Notes under the pieces: model-generated
What the model was told of the DNA's origin: nothing
Database searches by the model: none
The model's input: the letters and a program-made list of their open reading frames with translations, nothing else
Translations under genes and position numbers: made by a program
In this document: one piece after another, positions 1 through 6,212 of the stretch
Layout: every line of letters begins with the position of its first letter
How positions within the stretch are numbered: the stretch's first letter is position 1
From: Bacteroidales bacterium
GTDB taxonomy: Bacteria > Bacteroidota > Bacteroidia > Bacteroidales > Bacteroidaceae
NCBI GenBank assembly: GCA_004556745.1
Contig: SFFY01000026.1
Span: 1 to 29,534, forward strand
Direction: 5' to 3'
DNA length: 29,534 bases

Positions 1-99
1 CTTTTCTCTGCTAAGACACTGCTTCAGTAGCTCAGTTGGTTAGAGCACCTGACTGTTAATCAGGGGGTCGTTGGTTCAAGCCCATCCTGAAGCGCAACG
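1..99. repeat. Left copy of 99-bp terminal direct repeat
   Basis: The first 99 bases are identical to the last 99 bases (29436-29534), and the match stops only because the window ends. It covers 20 bases of leader, a whole tRNA-Asn and five trailing bases. An exact repeat reaching both ends is what a circular contig, or a contig cut at a repeated k-mer, looks like. Confidence 0.97.
21..94 (+). tRNA. tRNA-Asn(GTT), left copy
   Basis: The cloverleaf folds from sequence. The acceptor stem pairs 21-27 with 87-93 and leaves discriminator G94. The D stem is gctc/gagc (30-33/43-46). The anticodon stem is cctga/tcagg with loop ctgttaa, so the anticodon is GTT at 55-57 (Asn). The T loop ttcaagc sits at 75-81. 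CCA is not encoded. One T-stem pair is a T-T mismatch (71/85). A strong terminator follows at 102-142. The promoter of this copy lies outside the window unless the sequence is circular, in which case the promoter at 29403 serves it. Confidence 0.95.
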
Positions 100-101
100 C
101 A

Positions 102-142
102 AGCCGCGTAAGAACATCCGTTCTTACGCGGCTTCTTTTGTT
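102..142 (+). terminator. Intrinsic terminator of tRNA-Asn
   Basis: A perfect 13-bp stem (102-114 with 121-133) has a 6-nt loop and is followed by a T-rich tract (ttcttttgttt). It lies 8 nt after the tRNA. Confidence 0.9.
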
Positions 143-154
143 TATATATAATGC

Positions 155-194
155 AAAAAACGCGCGGCAATGGCGAGTGTGCCATTGCCGCGCG
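155..194 (-). terminator. Intrinsic terminator of the leftward envelope operon
   Basis: A perfect 14-bp GC-rich stem (161-174 with 181-194) has a 6-nt loop and is followed on the minus strand by six T residues (155-160). It lies 25 nt past the stop of the gene ending at 220, so it closes the four-gene leftward operon. Together with 102-142 it forms a pair of facing terminators. Confidence 0.92.
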
Positions 195-219
195 TTGCGG
201 TCAATATTCTTTTGATGGA

Positions 220-1881
220 TTATTTCACAAAGAACTTCTTATTGTTTTGGATATAGATGCCACGGGGCAGACCCTTGCGGAGCGTGCCAACCTGGCGGCC
301 GCTGAGGTCGTAAATCATCTCGTTGGCGGCAGTATTGCTGCTCACGGAAGCGATGCCCTCGGGCGTGAAGTACTTGGCGATTACCTGTGCGTCGTATTCC
401 ACGTTGGGATTGGGGCGGAACTGCCAGCGCGAACCGCTGTCGTCCGTGGTCCAAATGGATACGGGATTTACAAGCTGCGGAGCAGCGCAAACCCAGTCTT
501 GATTGCCTCCCGTAGCAGAGAGAGCGAACCAACCGTTGCCGAGGTCGGTGGTTTGGAGTGCCACAGGGTCGGCTGAGAGCGTGCAAGCACCCGTCTCGCC
601 GCTGTAACCCGGGGTGGTGAGGAACTTCTTTGCGCCTACGTTGTAGAGATAGAAGTTGCCTTCAAACTGAATGGCCATCCAGCTCATTGCAGCCGCCGTA
701 GCGTCAAATGCGCCGGCGTAAGCAGGATTGGAGAGTTTGTGGTCGCCGCTGTCGCCGCTCATCTCGGCCGTCCATACCTTAGAGGTAGAGTTCGCTTCCG
801 AGTAGATGAGATAAGCGGTGTAAGTGTCGTTGTAAACGGCATATGTCTCGGTGTTGGAGAGCTCTGCCAACGTTGCCACGGGCGTGCCGAGCGGTTTCAC
901 CTCGGGCTTGGGTTCGGGGTCGGTCGTTTCGCCGCTGGTCTTAAAGGTGAAGGTGTACACCGTATAGTTTTCGGGATTGACGGAGATGTCGTTGCCCTTC
1001 ACGGTAACGGTGAGCACGCCGGTGTTTTCGTCGTAGCTCAACTCTTTCGTTGCGCCTGCGCCTTTGGGGGTGCAATAGAAGTCGATGGCGCTGTATTCGG
1101 CATCAACCGTATAATTGAGCACGTCTTCCTTGAAGTCGATGGTGGCAGGGTCGTAGAGCACACCGCCGAGGGTGCTGTAATAGATAAAATTGATGTCGTC
1201 GATGATGAGTTCGTCGTCCTTGCTGCCACCCGGTGTGGGGTTGGTGGTGAAAGAGCCGAGCAGATATTGCACCTCGGGCGTGCTGTTCTTGTCGTAGGCG
1301 AATGCGCCTTCGTAGTACGTCCATTCTGTGCTGGCATCTATCAGCACAGAGGCCTTACCCACGCGGTTGCCGCTCTGGCTGTCAATTTCTGGGTCGCGAT
1401 AGTCGCAGTCGTCGTGCAGGATAAACTGTCCGCGTGCCTTCTGATCTGCGTTGTCTGAACCCGGTGTAAACTTAGCGTAGAAGCTCACGGCATCGGGGCG
1501 GCCGGCGAAGCGCAGGCTGTTGTCGCTGCTGCTGCGGTCGGTGTAGTTGTAGTTGGCGGAATTGGCAGGTGTCATGCTGCCCATGTTAATTCTTCCCGTG
1601 GTGAGGTTTCCATTGGCTTTTTTCCCCAAGATGCTTTTTGAAAAGATTTTGACTGCCACGCTACTGTTGTGCCCTTCTACTTTTTGGGGCTTGGGGGAAG
1701 AACCCTTGCCTAAACCTGCCATAGAACCGACTGCCGAAGGGAAAGAGTTCCAGCCGTTGCCCGGTTCTTCGTCAGAACGCCAGTCGCCCTCAAAGCCGGG
1801 GTAGGCAAACTGGTAAATGCCCTGTGCGCCTGCGGCAAACGCAAAGCATGCCATGGCGCAGGAGAGTAAAAGTTTTTTCAT
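220..1881 (-). CDS. Secreted PCMD-domain protein with T9SS-like C-terminal tail
   Basis: 553 aa. An N-terminal signal peptide (MKKLLLSCAMACFAFAAGA, cut near Q20) sends it out of the cytoplasm. Residues about 26-235 look like the putative carbohydrate metabolism (PCMD) domain, ending in the typical DELIIDDINFIYY segment. About 245-315 is a small beta-sandwich or cadherin-like module (DPATIDFKEDVLNYTV..YTFTF), then a Pro/Glu linker (about 317-327). About 330-495 is an unassigned Trp/Gly-rich module. The last 34 residues (IYDLSGRQVG..GIYIQNNKKFFVK) resemble the C-terminal sorting tail common in Prevotella-type secreted proteins and related to T9SS type A signals. It is the last gene of the operon, 31 nt after the calycin-like gene, whose tail is very similar. 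PCMD is known mostly from structure and context, so the ligand is unknown; surface glycan or peptide binding is inference. Confidence 0.8.
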   Translation of the reverse strand: MKKLLLSCAMACFAFAAGAQGIYQFAYPGFEGDWRSDEEPGNGWNSFPSAVGSMAGLGKGSSPKPQKVEGHNSSVAVKIFSKSILGKKANGNLTTGRINMGSMTPANSANYNYTDRSSSDNSLRFAGRPDAVSFYAKFTPGSDNADQKARGQFILHDDCDYRDPEIDSQSGNRVGKASVLIDASTEWTYYEGAFAYDKNSTPEVQYLLGSFTTNPTPGGSKDDELIIDDINFIYYSTLGGVLYDPATIDFKEDVLNYTVDAEYSAIDFYCTPKGAGATKELSYDENTGVLTVTVKGNDISVNPENYTVYTFTFKTSGETTDPEPKPEVKPLGTPVATLAELSNTETYAVYNDTYTAYLIYSEANSTSKVWTAEMSGDSGDHKLSNPAYAGAFDATAAAMSWMAIQFEGNFYLYNVGAKKFLTTPGYSGETGACTLSADPVALQTTDLGNGWFALSATGGNQDWVCAAPQLVNPVSIWTTDDSGSRWQFRPNPNVEYDAQVIAKYFTPEGIASVSSNTAANEMIYDLSGRQVGTLRKGLPRGIYIQNNKKFFVK

Positions 1882-1912
1882 AATGTGTTTCTGCTTTAAT
1901 TTGTAAATACAA

Positions 1913-2533
1913 TTATTTCACAAATACCTTTTTGCCATTCTTGATACAAAGGCCTTTGGCAACGCCGATGCGCACGCCGCTAAGGTTGTAGATGCTTTCG
2001 CTGCCACCCGTCTGGCCGGCAGCGATGTTGGCAATGCCTGTTGCGGCTGTCTTGTTGCCGTCAAAGCGCACGAAAATAGGTGCGGCTTCATCACTGCCAG
2101 GCATATTAGTCCAAAGGACATCTATATCAGCGTAAAGGCGGCCACCCTCAATATAGCTACTCTTGCTATTAAGTTTGGCTGTCGCTTCAATAGGCTCTGT
2201 TCCCAACATGAAATGGAAAGATTGCATTTCGTTTTCGCCGAAAAGGATTTTGCCGTCCTTCTCCGTTACAGGAATATCGGACAGAACGATGTCGCCCAAT
2301 ACGCTTCCCATGAATGAGAAATTATAGAGCGCGAACGTCACGGTGTTGTCATTATTAGCAAATACTTTGATTTCCTGACCTTCTGTGAAATCCGTGTCAT
2401 CGTCAACTGGTGCCATAAGACTAATCCAAAGTTTGCCGTTGTAAATGCCGTCGGCTTTCTTGGCAATGTCCTGTGCAAAAAGGCTGTTCATAGAGAACAG
2501 GGTGACTACGAGTGTGAGTAAAATTTTTTTCAT
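1913..2533 (-). CDS. Secreted calycin-like beta-barrel protein with T9SS-like tail
   Basis: 206 aa with a clear signal peptide (MKKILLTLVVTLFSMNSLFA, cut before Q21). The body (about 25-155) alternates short hydrophobic strands with polar turns (DGIYNGKLWISLM.., VTFALYNFSFMGSVLGDIVLSDIPV, SYIEGGRLYADIDVLW), the pattern of the Bacteroidetes calycin-like eight-stranded barrel family. Residues about 181-206 (IYNLSGVRIGVAKGLCIKNGKKVFVK minus the last few) closely match the tail of the neighbouring 553-aa PCMD protein, so both probably use the same export route. Lipocalin-like barrels usually bind small hydrophobic or peptide ligands; none can be named here. The domain call is moderate and the secretion call strong. 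Confidence 0.75.
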   Translation of the reverse strand: MKKILLTLVVTLFSMNSLFAQDIAKKADGIYNGKLWISLMAPVDDDTDFTEGQEIKVFANNDNTVTFALYNFSFMGSVLGDIVLSDIPVTEKDGKILFGENEMQSFHFMLGTEPIEATAKLNSKSSYIEGGRLYADIDVLWTNMPGSDEAAPIFVRFDGNKTAATGIANIAAGQTGGSESIYNLSGVRIGVAKGLCIKNGKKVFVK

Positions 2534-2655
2534 AAGCTGAAAGTTTTATGGATTTATTGAATAATTTGTTTTTCGGTTTTTAGTCAACGAGTTTACCAGT
2601 AAACGAGTTGACGAGACAGAGATGTCTTGCTATACAATATATATTAGTGTCTTGT

Positions 2656-2711
2656 CTTGTTTACTTGTCTACTTGTTTACTTGTCTACTTGTTTACTTGT
2701 CTACTTGTCTA
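2656..2711. repeat. Tandem 8-nt repeat array (cttgtcta/cttgttta), 7 units
   Basis: Seven units of 8 nt run without interruption from 2656 to 2711, alternating cttgttta and cttgtcta, with a partial unit at 2651. The array touches the stop codon of the beta-barrel gene (stop at 2712-2714). On the minus strand each unit carries TAG or TAA, and 8 is not a multiple of 3, so all frames are closed within a few units. A degenerate copy in the opposite orientation (taaacgagttgacgag) lies at about 2598-2613, so the spacer can fold back on itself. The same unit recurs at 19489-19520. Confidence 0.9.
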
Positions 2712-3527
2712 CTAAAACACATAGCTGAAGCCCAGCGTGGCGTAGATGGGGTAGAGGTCGAAGGTGACGCTCTCGAAATCGCTTGGGAAGATACCGTTCA
2801 GCCCCCATTGCAGGTTGAGCATCACGGAGAGGTGCTTATAGGCGCGGAACTCGCCGCCTGCCTGCAAGCCCCAGTGGAAGCGGCGCAGGTCGCTCGAGAA
2901 GTCGTAGATGGCACGCGACACTTCAGCTTTCGTACCCGTGGGGTCGATGTCGCGGATATAGCCGTCGTGGGCTTCGCCCGAGAACTCGCCGTCGAACATC
3001 CAGGAGAAATACGGCCCTGCCGACACCTGCCAGCGCTTGCCTATGCTGTAAGTGGCGAGGATGGGGAAGGTGAGGTAGTTGTTGCGCACCTTGGTGCGTA
3101 CGCCGCCCGTCCATGCGCCCACCACCTTGCCGCTGCCGTCTTCGTTCACGGCTTCCATGTGGTAGTTCTTCACCGTGGCGTCGGTCTTCATGCCTTTCGT
3201 TTCAAAGCGCACGCCTACCATCATGCCCCAGTTGGAATGTTCGAAACGCTTGTGCGCCCCGCCCTCCACGGAGATGTTCATCGTGGGGTTGTAACTGTCG
3301 ATGCCGCGTATTTCCTTCGGCAGTGGCAGGGGCGACGTACCGCCGAGGTTGAAACCGGCGGCAAGACGCACGTGCCAGCCTTTGAGGGCGGCCCGCAGAA
3401 GATTGAAGTCGGTTTCTTTCGGCTCTTTTTCTTTGTTCTCGCCGTCGGCGGCAAATGCCGTGGAAGCGGCAAACGCGAGGCAAAGCGTAAGAAGCGTGCG
3501 GAGCAATATGCGATGGGTCTTAACCAT
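2712..3527 (-). CDS. Outer-membrane beta-barrel protein (PorT/OMP_b-brl type)
   Basis: 271 aa. A signal peptide (about 1-26, ending AAST-AFA) is followed by a short charged linker (DGENKEKEPKETD). Residues about 45-271 are amphipathic strands separated by turns (GWHVRLAAGFNLGG, WGMMVGVRFETKGM, YLTFPILATYSIGKRWQVSAGPYF-type segment, FHWGLQAGGEFRAYKHL). The chain ends in aromatic Phe (FSYVF), the usual barrel-assembly signal. Length and the NYLTFPIL motif fit the porin-family small barrels common in Bacteroidetes. It lies 36 nt downstream of the PCMD lipoprotein and upstream of two secreted proteins, so it may be their outer-membrane partner; that is inference. No ligand can be assigned. Confidence 0.85.
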   Translation of the reverse strand: MVKTHRILLRTLLTLCLAFAASTAFAADGENKEKEPKETDFNLLRAALKGWHVRLAAGFNLGGTSPLPLPKEIRGIDSYNPTMNISVEGGAHKRFEHSNWGMMVGVRFETKGMKTDATVKNYHMEAVNEDGSGKVVGAWTGGVRTKVRNNYLTFPILATYSIGKRWQVSAGPYFSWMFDGEFSGEAHDGYIRDIDPTGTKAEVSRAIYDFSSDLRRFHWGLQAGGEFRAYKHLSVMLNLQWGLNGIFPSDFESVTFDLYPIYATLGFSYVF

Positions 3528-3563
3528 ATTCCTGTTCTTTCTGATGATGAGTCTTTATAAAAA

Positions 3564-4775
3564 TTATTGTCTCGTGATTTCGCGCCACTTGATTTCTATC
3601 TCGTCCACATAGAGCGTGCTGCCTACGCTGCCTTCAAAGTAGGCGCCCTCGCGGCTCGATGTCATCACCACAGCAATGGAGTAACCGTTGCCGTGGAAAC
3701 GGTCTTCGTCGAACGTCTTGCCGTTTTGGTAGACAAAGGGCTCGCTGAAAAACTTCCAGTTCTGCGGTTCGCCCGGTTCGGCGATGCGTGCCAATGCCAC
3801 GATACGATCCGACGAAAGCACGTCGTTGCCGTTGAGCGGCGTCACCTTGCCCGTAGCAGGGTCGGGATCCACCTCATAAAGCACGGCGTAGATGTCGCAA
3901 AGGTCCTTGCGTCCTTCTACAACGTTTTGGCCGATGTCGGTAAAGACCGGACCGGCAGTATATTTATAATAACCTTGCAGGCTGATCGGTTCGCCCGCCA
4001 CCATTTGCAGGCCAAACTTAGTGGCTTTGCGTGCGCCGCCCGTGGGACTGGCCGCCTTCGACACATCGAACGTGCCGATAAAGAGGTTGCCGGCAGCAAT
4101 GGGCATATTCAGGTTTTTGCCGAAAGAGCCCGTGCTGAGCGTGATCATGCGCACGCATCTGCCCTCAACACCGCCCTCGACGCTCACGGTGGGGAACTGT
4201 TCGGGGGTTTGTGCCATACCCGTCAGGGCGTAGCCGGCATTGCCGCTGTCCCAGCAATAATCGCTCACAAAGGTGTAACCGTGGTAGTCGCAGGGTTGCA
4301 GCCACTTGTGGTAGCCGCGTTTGCCCTCGCCCTTGTAGTCCTCGAAGCTGCAACGCTCGAAAGGCACGAACGGCAGGAACGCCACCTCGTAGTTCTTGCG
4401 CCAAACGTTATCCTCAGCCACAACGGTGTAAATCTGCGGGGTAGAGAAATTGCGCATCGCGCCATTGCCTTCCTTCTCTACGCCTTTGTCAAGATACGTG
4501 ATGCGTGCGCCTGGCGTAAGCGTGAAACGCGGGGCGAGCGCGGTGCGGTCGGCGTTGGGGTTGCAAAGGAAACTTACGGAATTGTTCTGTATGTTGGGAT
4601 TTCCGAGGATAGTGCCTTCGGGCAGGCTTTTGAGCCATTCCTCATCCACGCCCGTGATATCGCATTCGGCATTGGGCGCTTCGTCTTTGATGCAGGCATT
4701 AAATAGGGGTAGGGAAAGGAGTAAAAAAGAAAGGGCAAAGAGCTTTTTTACTAAAAAAACATTGCAGTTTGTCAT
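3564..4775 (-). CDS. PCMD-domain surface lipoprotein
   Basis: 403 aa and first gene of the leftward operon. A lipoprotein signal ends in LPLFNAC with the acylated Cys at residue 28. The next residues are IKDE, which fits the Lys-plus-acidic lipoprotein export signal described for surface lipoproteins in Bacteroidetes. About 55-150 is a beta-sandwich module (ILGNPNIQNNSVSFL..YTVVAEDNVWRKNYEVAF), of the kind that often precedes PCMD. About 155-398 is the PCMD domain, ending in STLYVDEIEIKW, the same D-E-I/D-I strand signature seen in the 553-aa protein. The ATG at 4773-4775 is chosen because the signal peptide is complete from there; its extra hydrophilic start (MTNCNVFLVKK) makes a slightly long n-region. 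A -7 promoter box lies 35 nt upstream. Function beyond surface ligand binding is unknown. Confidence 0.83.
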   Translation of the reverse strand: MTNCNVFLVKKLFALSFLLLSLPLFNACIKDEAPNAECDITGVDEEWLKSLPEGTILGNPNIQNNSVSFLCNPNADRTALAPRFTLTPGARITYLDKGVEKEGNGAMRNFSTPQIYTVVAEDNVWRKNYEVAFLPFVPFERCSFEDYKGEGKRGYHKWLQPCDYHGYTFVSDYCWDSGNAGYALTGMAQTPEQFPTVSVEGGVEGRCVRMITLSTGSFGKNLNMPIAAGNLFIGTFDVSKAASPTGGARKATKFGLQMVAGEPISLQGYYKYTAGPVFTDIGQNVVEGRKDLCDIYAVLYEVDPDPATGKVTPLNGNDVLSSDRIVALARIAEPGEPQNWKFFSEPFVYQNGKTFDEDRFHGNGYSIAVVMTSSREGAYFEGSVGSTLYVDEIEIKWREITRQ

Positions 4776-4809
4776 ACAATTTGCTGATTTCTCGTGACAT
4801 TTTCGGCTG

Positions 4810-4817
4810 CAAAGTTA
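4810..4817 (-). promoter_or_regulatory. -7 box for the envelope operon (TAACTTTG)
   Basis: The minus strand reads TAACTTTG, a perfect match to the Bacteroidetes -7 consensus TAnnTTTG, 35 nt upstream of the first gene of the leftward operon. No clear TTTG -33 box is seen at the expected distance. Confidence 0.55.
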
Positions 4818-5017
4818 CGAAATTTATTTGGCGTTGCACGACGTTTTGGTTATTTACCGCCCGCATTTACCGCAAAATTGGTAAAATCATAGCCCTTACC
4901 GTTTCATTTATAGTGGGAAATAAGCCTGAAATGTCTAAAATTCACTGATTTCATCGGGAAATGACCGCTCGCGCTGTCATGATCTTCACCTTTCCTATTT
5001 GCCCATGGATAAGTTCC

Positions 5018-5040
5018 TCGCTATCCTCGCTATCCTCGCG
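5018..5040. repeat. Short tandem repeat of 9 nt (ctatcctcg)
   Basis: Two full copies of ctatcctcg (5021-5038) are preceded by a partial copy (ttcctcg) just before the large inverted-repeat region. It is non-coding and of unknown role. Confidence 0.7.
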
Positions 5041-5184
5041 TGCGTATAACGCAATTTTATTCCCCGAAAAACCCTTCAACCTTTCAGCCTTGCGCTTATC
5101 TGTTTGTATATTAGAAAGATATTGCTGAAAGGTTTGGAGGGCAAACCCTTCAGCAACCTTTCACAACCTTTCAGGCAGAAAATT

Positions 5185-5416
5185 TTCACGAAGTCCTGGA
5201 GAGTTTTTCCTAAGCCCTTGATGGCTTTCACGAAGTGCCCGAGATTTTTTGTTACAAAGTTTGTAACGCATATTCAAAACTGTTGAACATATATTCAAGG
5301 CTTTTGAATACATGTTACAAAGTTTGTAACAAAAACTTTCTTATATGATCGGAAAAATTATCTTGCTGATAGTGAAAACTATCTTGCTGAAAATAATAAT
5401 TATCTTGCTGAAAGTG
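5185..5416. repeat. 21-bp-periodic palindrome array
   Basis: Four hyphenated palindromes have centres exactly 21 bp apart. They are gttacaaagtttgtaac (5251-5267), ttcaa-N5-ttgaa (5273-5287), ttcaa-N5-ttgaa (5294-5308) and gttacaaagtttgtaac again (5314-5330). After them tcttgctga occurs at 5361, 5382 and 5403, again 21 bp apart and within 1 bp of the same lattice. Before them ttcacgaagt occurs at 5185 and 5227, 42 bp apart. About 11 units share the phase, which equals two helical turns. Confidence 0.8.
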
Positions 5417-5459
5417 GCACCTGCAATGTCGTGCATCATGCAAGGGTGCAGAATAAGAT

Positions 5460-5490
5460 GTTTGTATAAAGCCGCCGGCTTTATACAAAC
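5460..5490. repeat. Perfect 14-bp palindrome with 3-nt loop
   Basis: 5460-5473 (gtttgtataaagcc) pairs perfectly with 5477-5490 (ggctttatacaaac) around gcc. No T tract follows on either strand, so it is a structural or cruciform site rather than an obvious terminator. It lies inside the larger inverted repeat. Confidence 0.85.
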
Positions 5491-5881
5491 CTATTTTAGG
5501 ACAAGACAATTGCCAACCCCAACCCTTCATTGCTGAAAGGTTTGCGCCTCAAACCGTTCAGCGGTATCTTTTTAATAAACAGATAGATAAGCGCAATGAT
5601 GAAGGGTTGAAAGGTTTTTCGGGGTAAAAAAATGCGTATAGGACGCGCCATTTTAACCGGCTGTTTGTACCTCGCAAAAAGCATACTTGCCTTGTTTGCT
5701 CTCGCCTGACCCGTCGGTAGAATTAGGCGTCAAGTGCCTTCCAGGTAGGAAACGTTTGCGGGCTGAAAGCTGCGTCCTTTCATAGTGAAAGCAAAAAGCC
5801 GCGTAACGAACAAAAATGGGGCGAAATACACGCGAAAAACGGACTCGGTGTTAAAAAATCGGTCTAAACGCTATTAAAATA

Positions 5882-5912
5882 TTTGTCATATAAGAAAAAA
5901 GCAGTATTTTTG
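5882..5912 (+). promoter_or_regulatory. Promoter of the SusC/SusD operon
   Basis: TTTG at 5882-5885 and TATTTTTG at 5905-5912 are separated by 19 nt. Both boxes match the Bacteroidetes primary-sigma consensus (TTTG, about 19-20 nt, TAnnTTTG). Transcription would start near 5919, giving a leader of about 294 nt before the susC-like ATG at 6213. No other good promoter is seen nearer to that gene. Confidence 0.72.
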
Positions 5913-5918
5913 CTGCCA

Positions 5919-6212
5919 ATTCACATAATCCTCAAACACAAAATGCCTTAGTCTGATACTCCGTGCGGCGATAAAGAACCGTGCCGAGTGCAGGTTTATG
6001 GTGTGTAAGAGGGAAAGGATTAAAATTAACACACGCGACTTGCTAAACCCGTTCGGGCTATTTCTATACAATATTATATATAGGGTGTGGCAAAGGACGA
6101 AAAAATAAAGGAGGGCGCGCCTGCCGAGACAAATCGGAACTGCCTTGGCGGCAATAACCAAACGCCCTGCTTGACATAGAAAAACAAAAATGTTTAATTT
6201 AAGGTTTATATT
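5919..6212 (+). other. Long 5' leader of the SusC-like operon with a possible 8-codon leader ORF
   Basis: About 294 nt separate the inferred start site from the susC-like ATG. The leader matches no riboswitch that I recognise. Near its end an ATG at 6190 opens eight codons (MFNLRFIL) and stops at TGA 6214-6216, overlapping the susC-like ATG (6213-6215) as ATGA. This allows translational coupling, but such a short AT-rich frame could be chance. Confidence 0.4.

Larger units (their letters stand above)
5060..5642. repeat. Long imperfect inverted repeat (~96-bp arms), MITE-like
   Basis: Positions about 5062-5157 align without gaps to the reverse complement of about 5526-5621, with roughly 17 mismatches (about 82% identity). 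Shared landmarks are ccccgaaaaacc, ttgcgcttatct, and a gctgaaaggttt/aaaccnttcagc hairpin inside each arm. The span between the arms is about 370 bp and non-coding. Short reading frames here have no start context or recognisable product. The layout (terminal inverted arms, no gene, palindromic interior) resembles a miniature inverted-repeat element, but no target-site duplication or transposase was identified. Confidence 0.75.

Noticed and set aside
2622..3560. 312-codon plus-strand open frame beginning in the 8-nt repeat
   Set aside because: Its N terminus is a translation of the tandem repeat and the rest is antisense to the beta-barrel gene.
5185..5416. CRISPR array
   Set aside because: Units are contiguous at 21 bp with no spacers of separate origin, units differ from one another, and no cas gene is present.
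5886..6161. 91-codon minus-strand open frame in the SusC leader
   Set aside because: It overlaps the best promoter and leader, has no recognisable product and shows AT-driven composition.
5919..6212. Cobalamin, TPP or SAM riboswitch in the SusC leader
   Set aside because: None of the conserved boxes I know for these classes is present, and the adjacent genes do not point to a particular vitamin.
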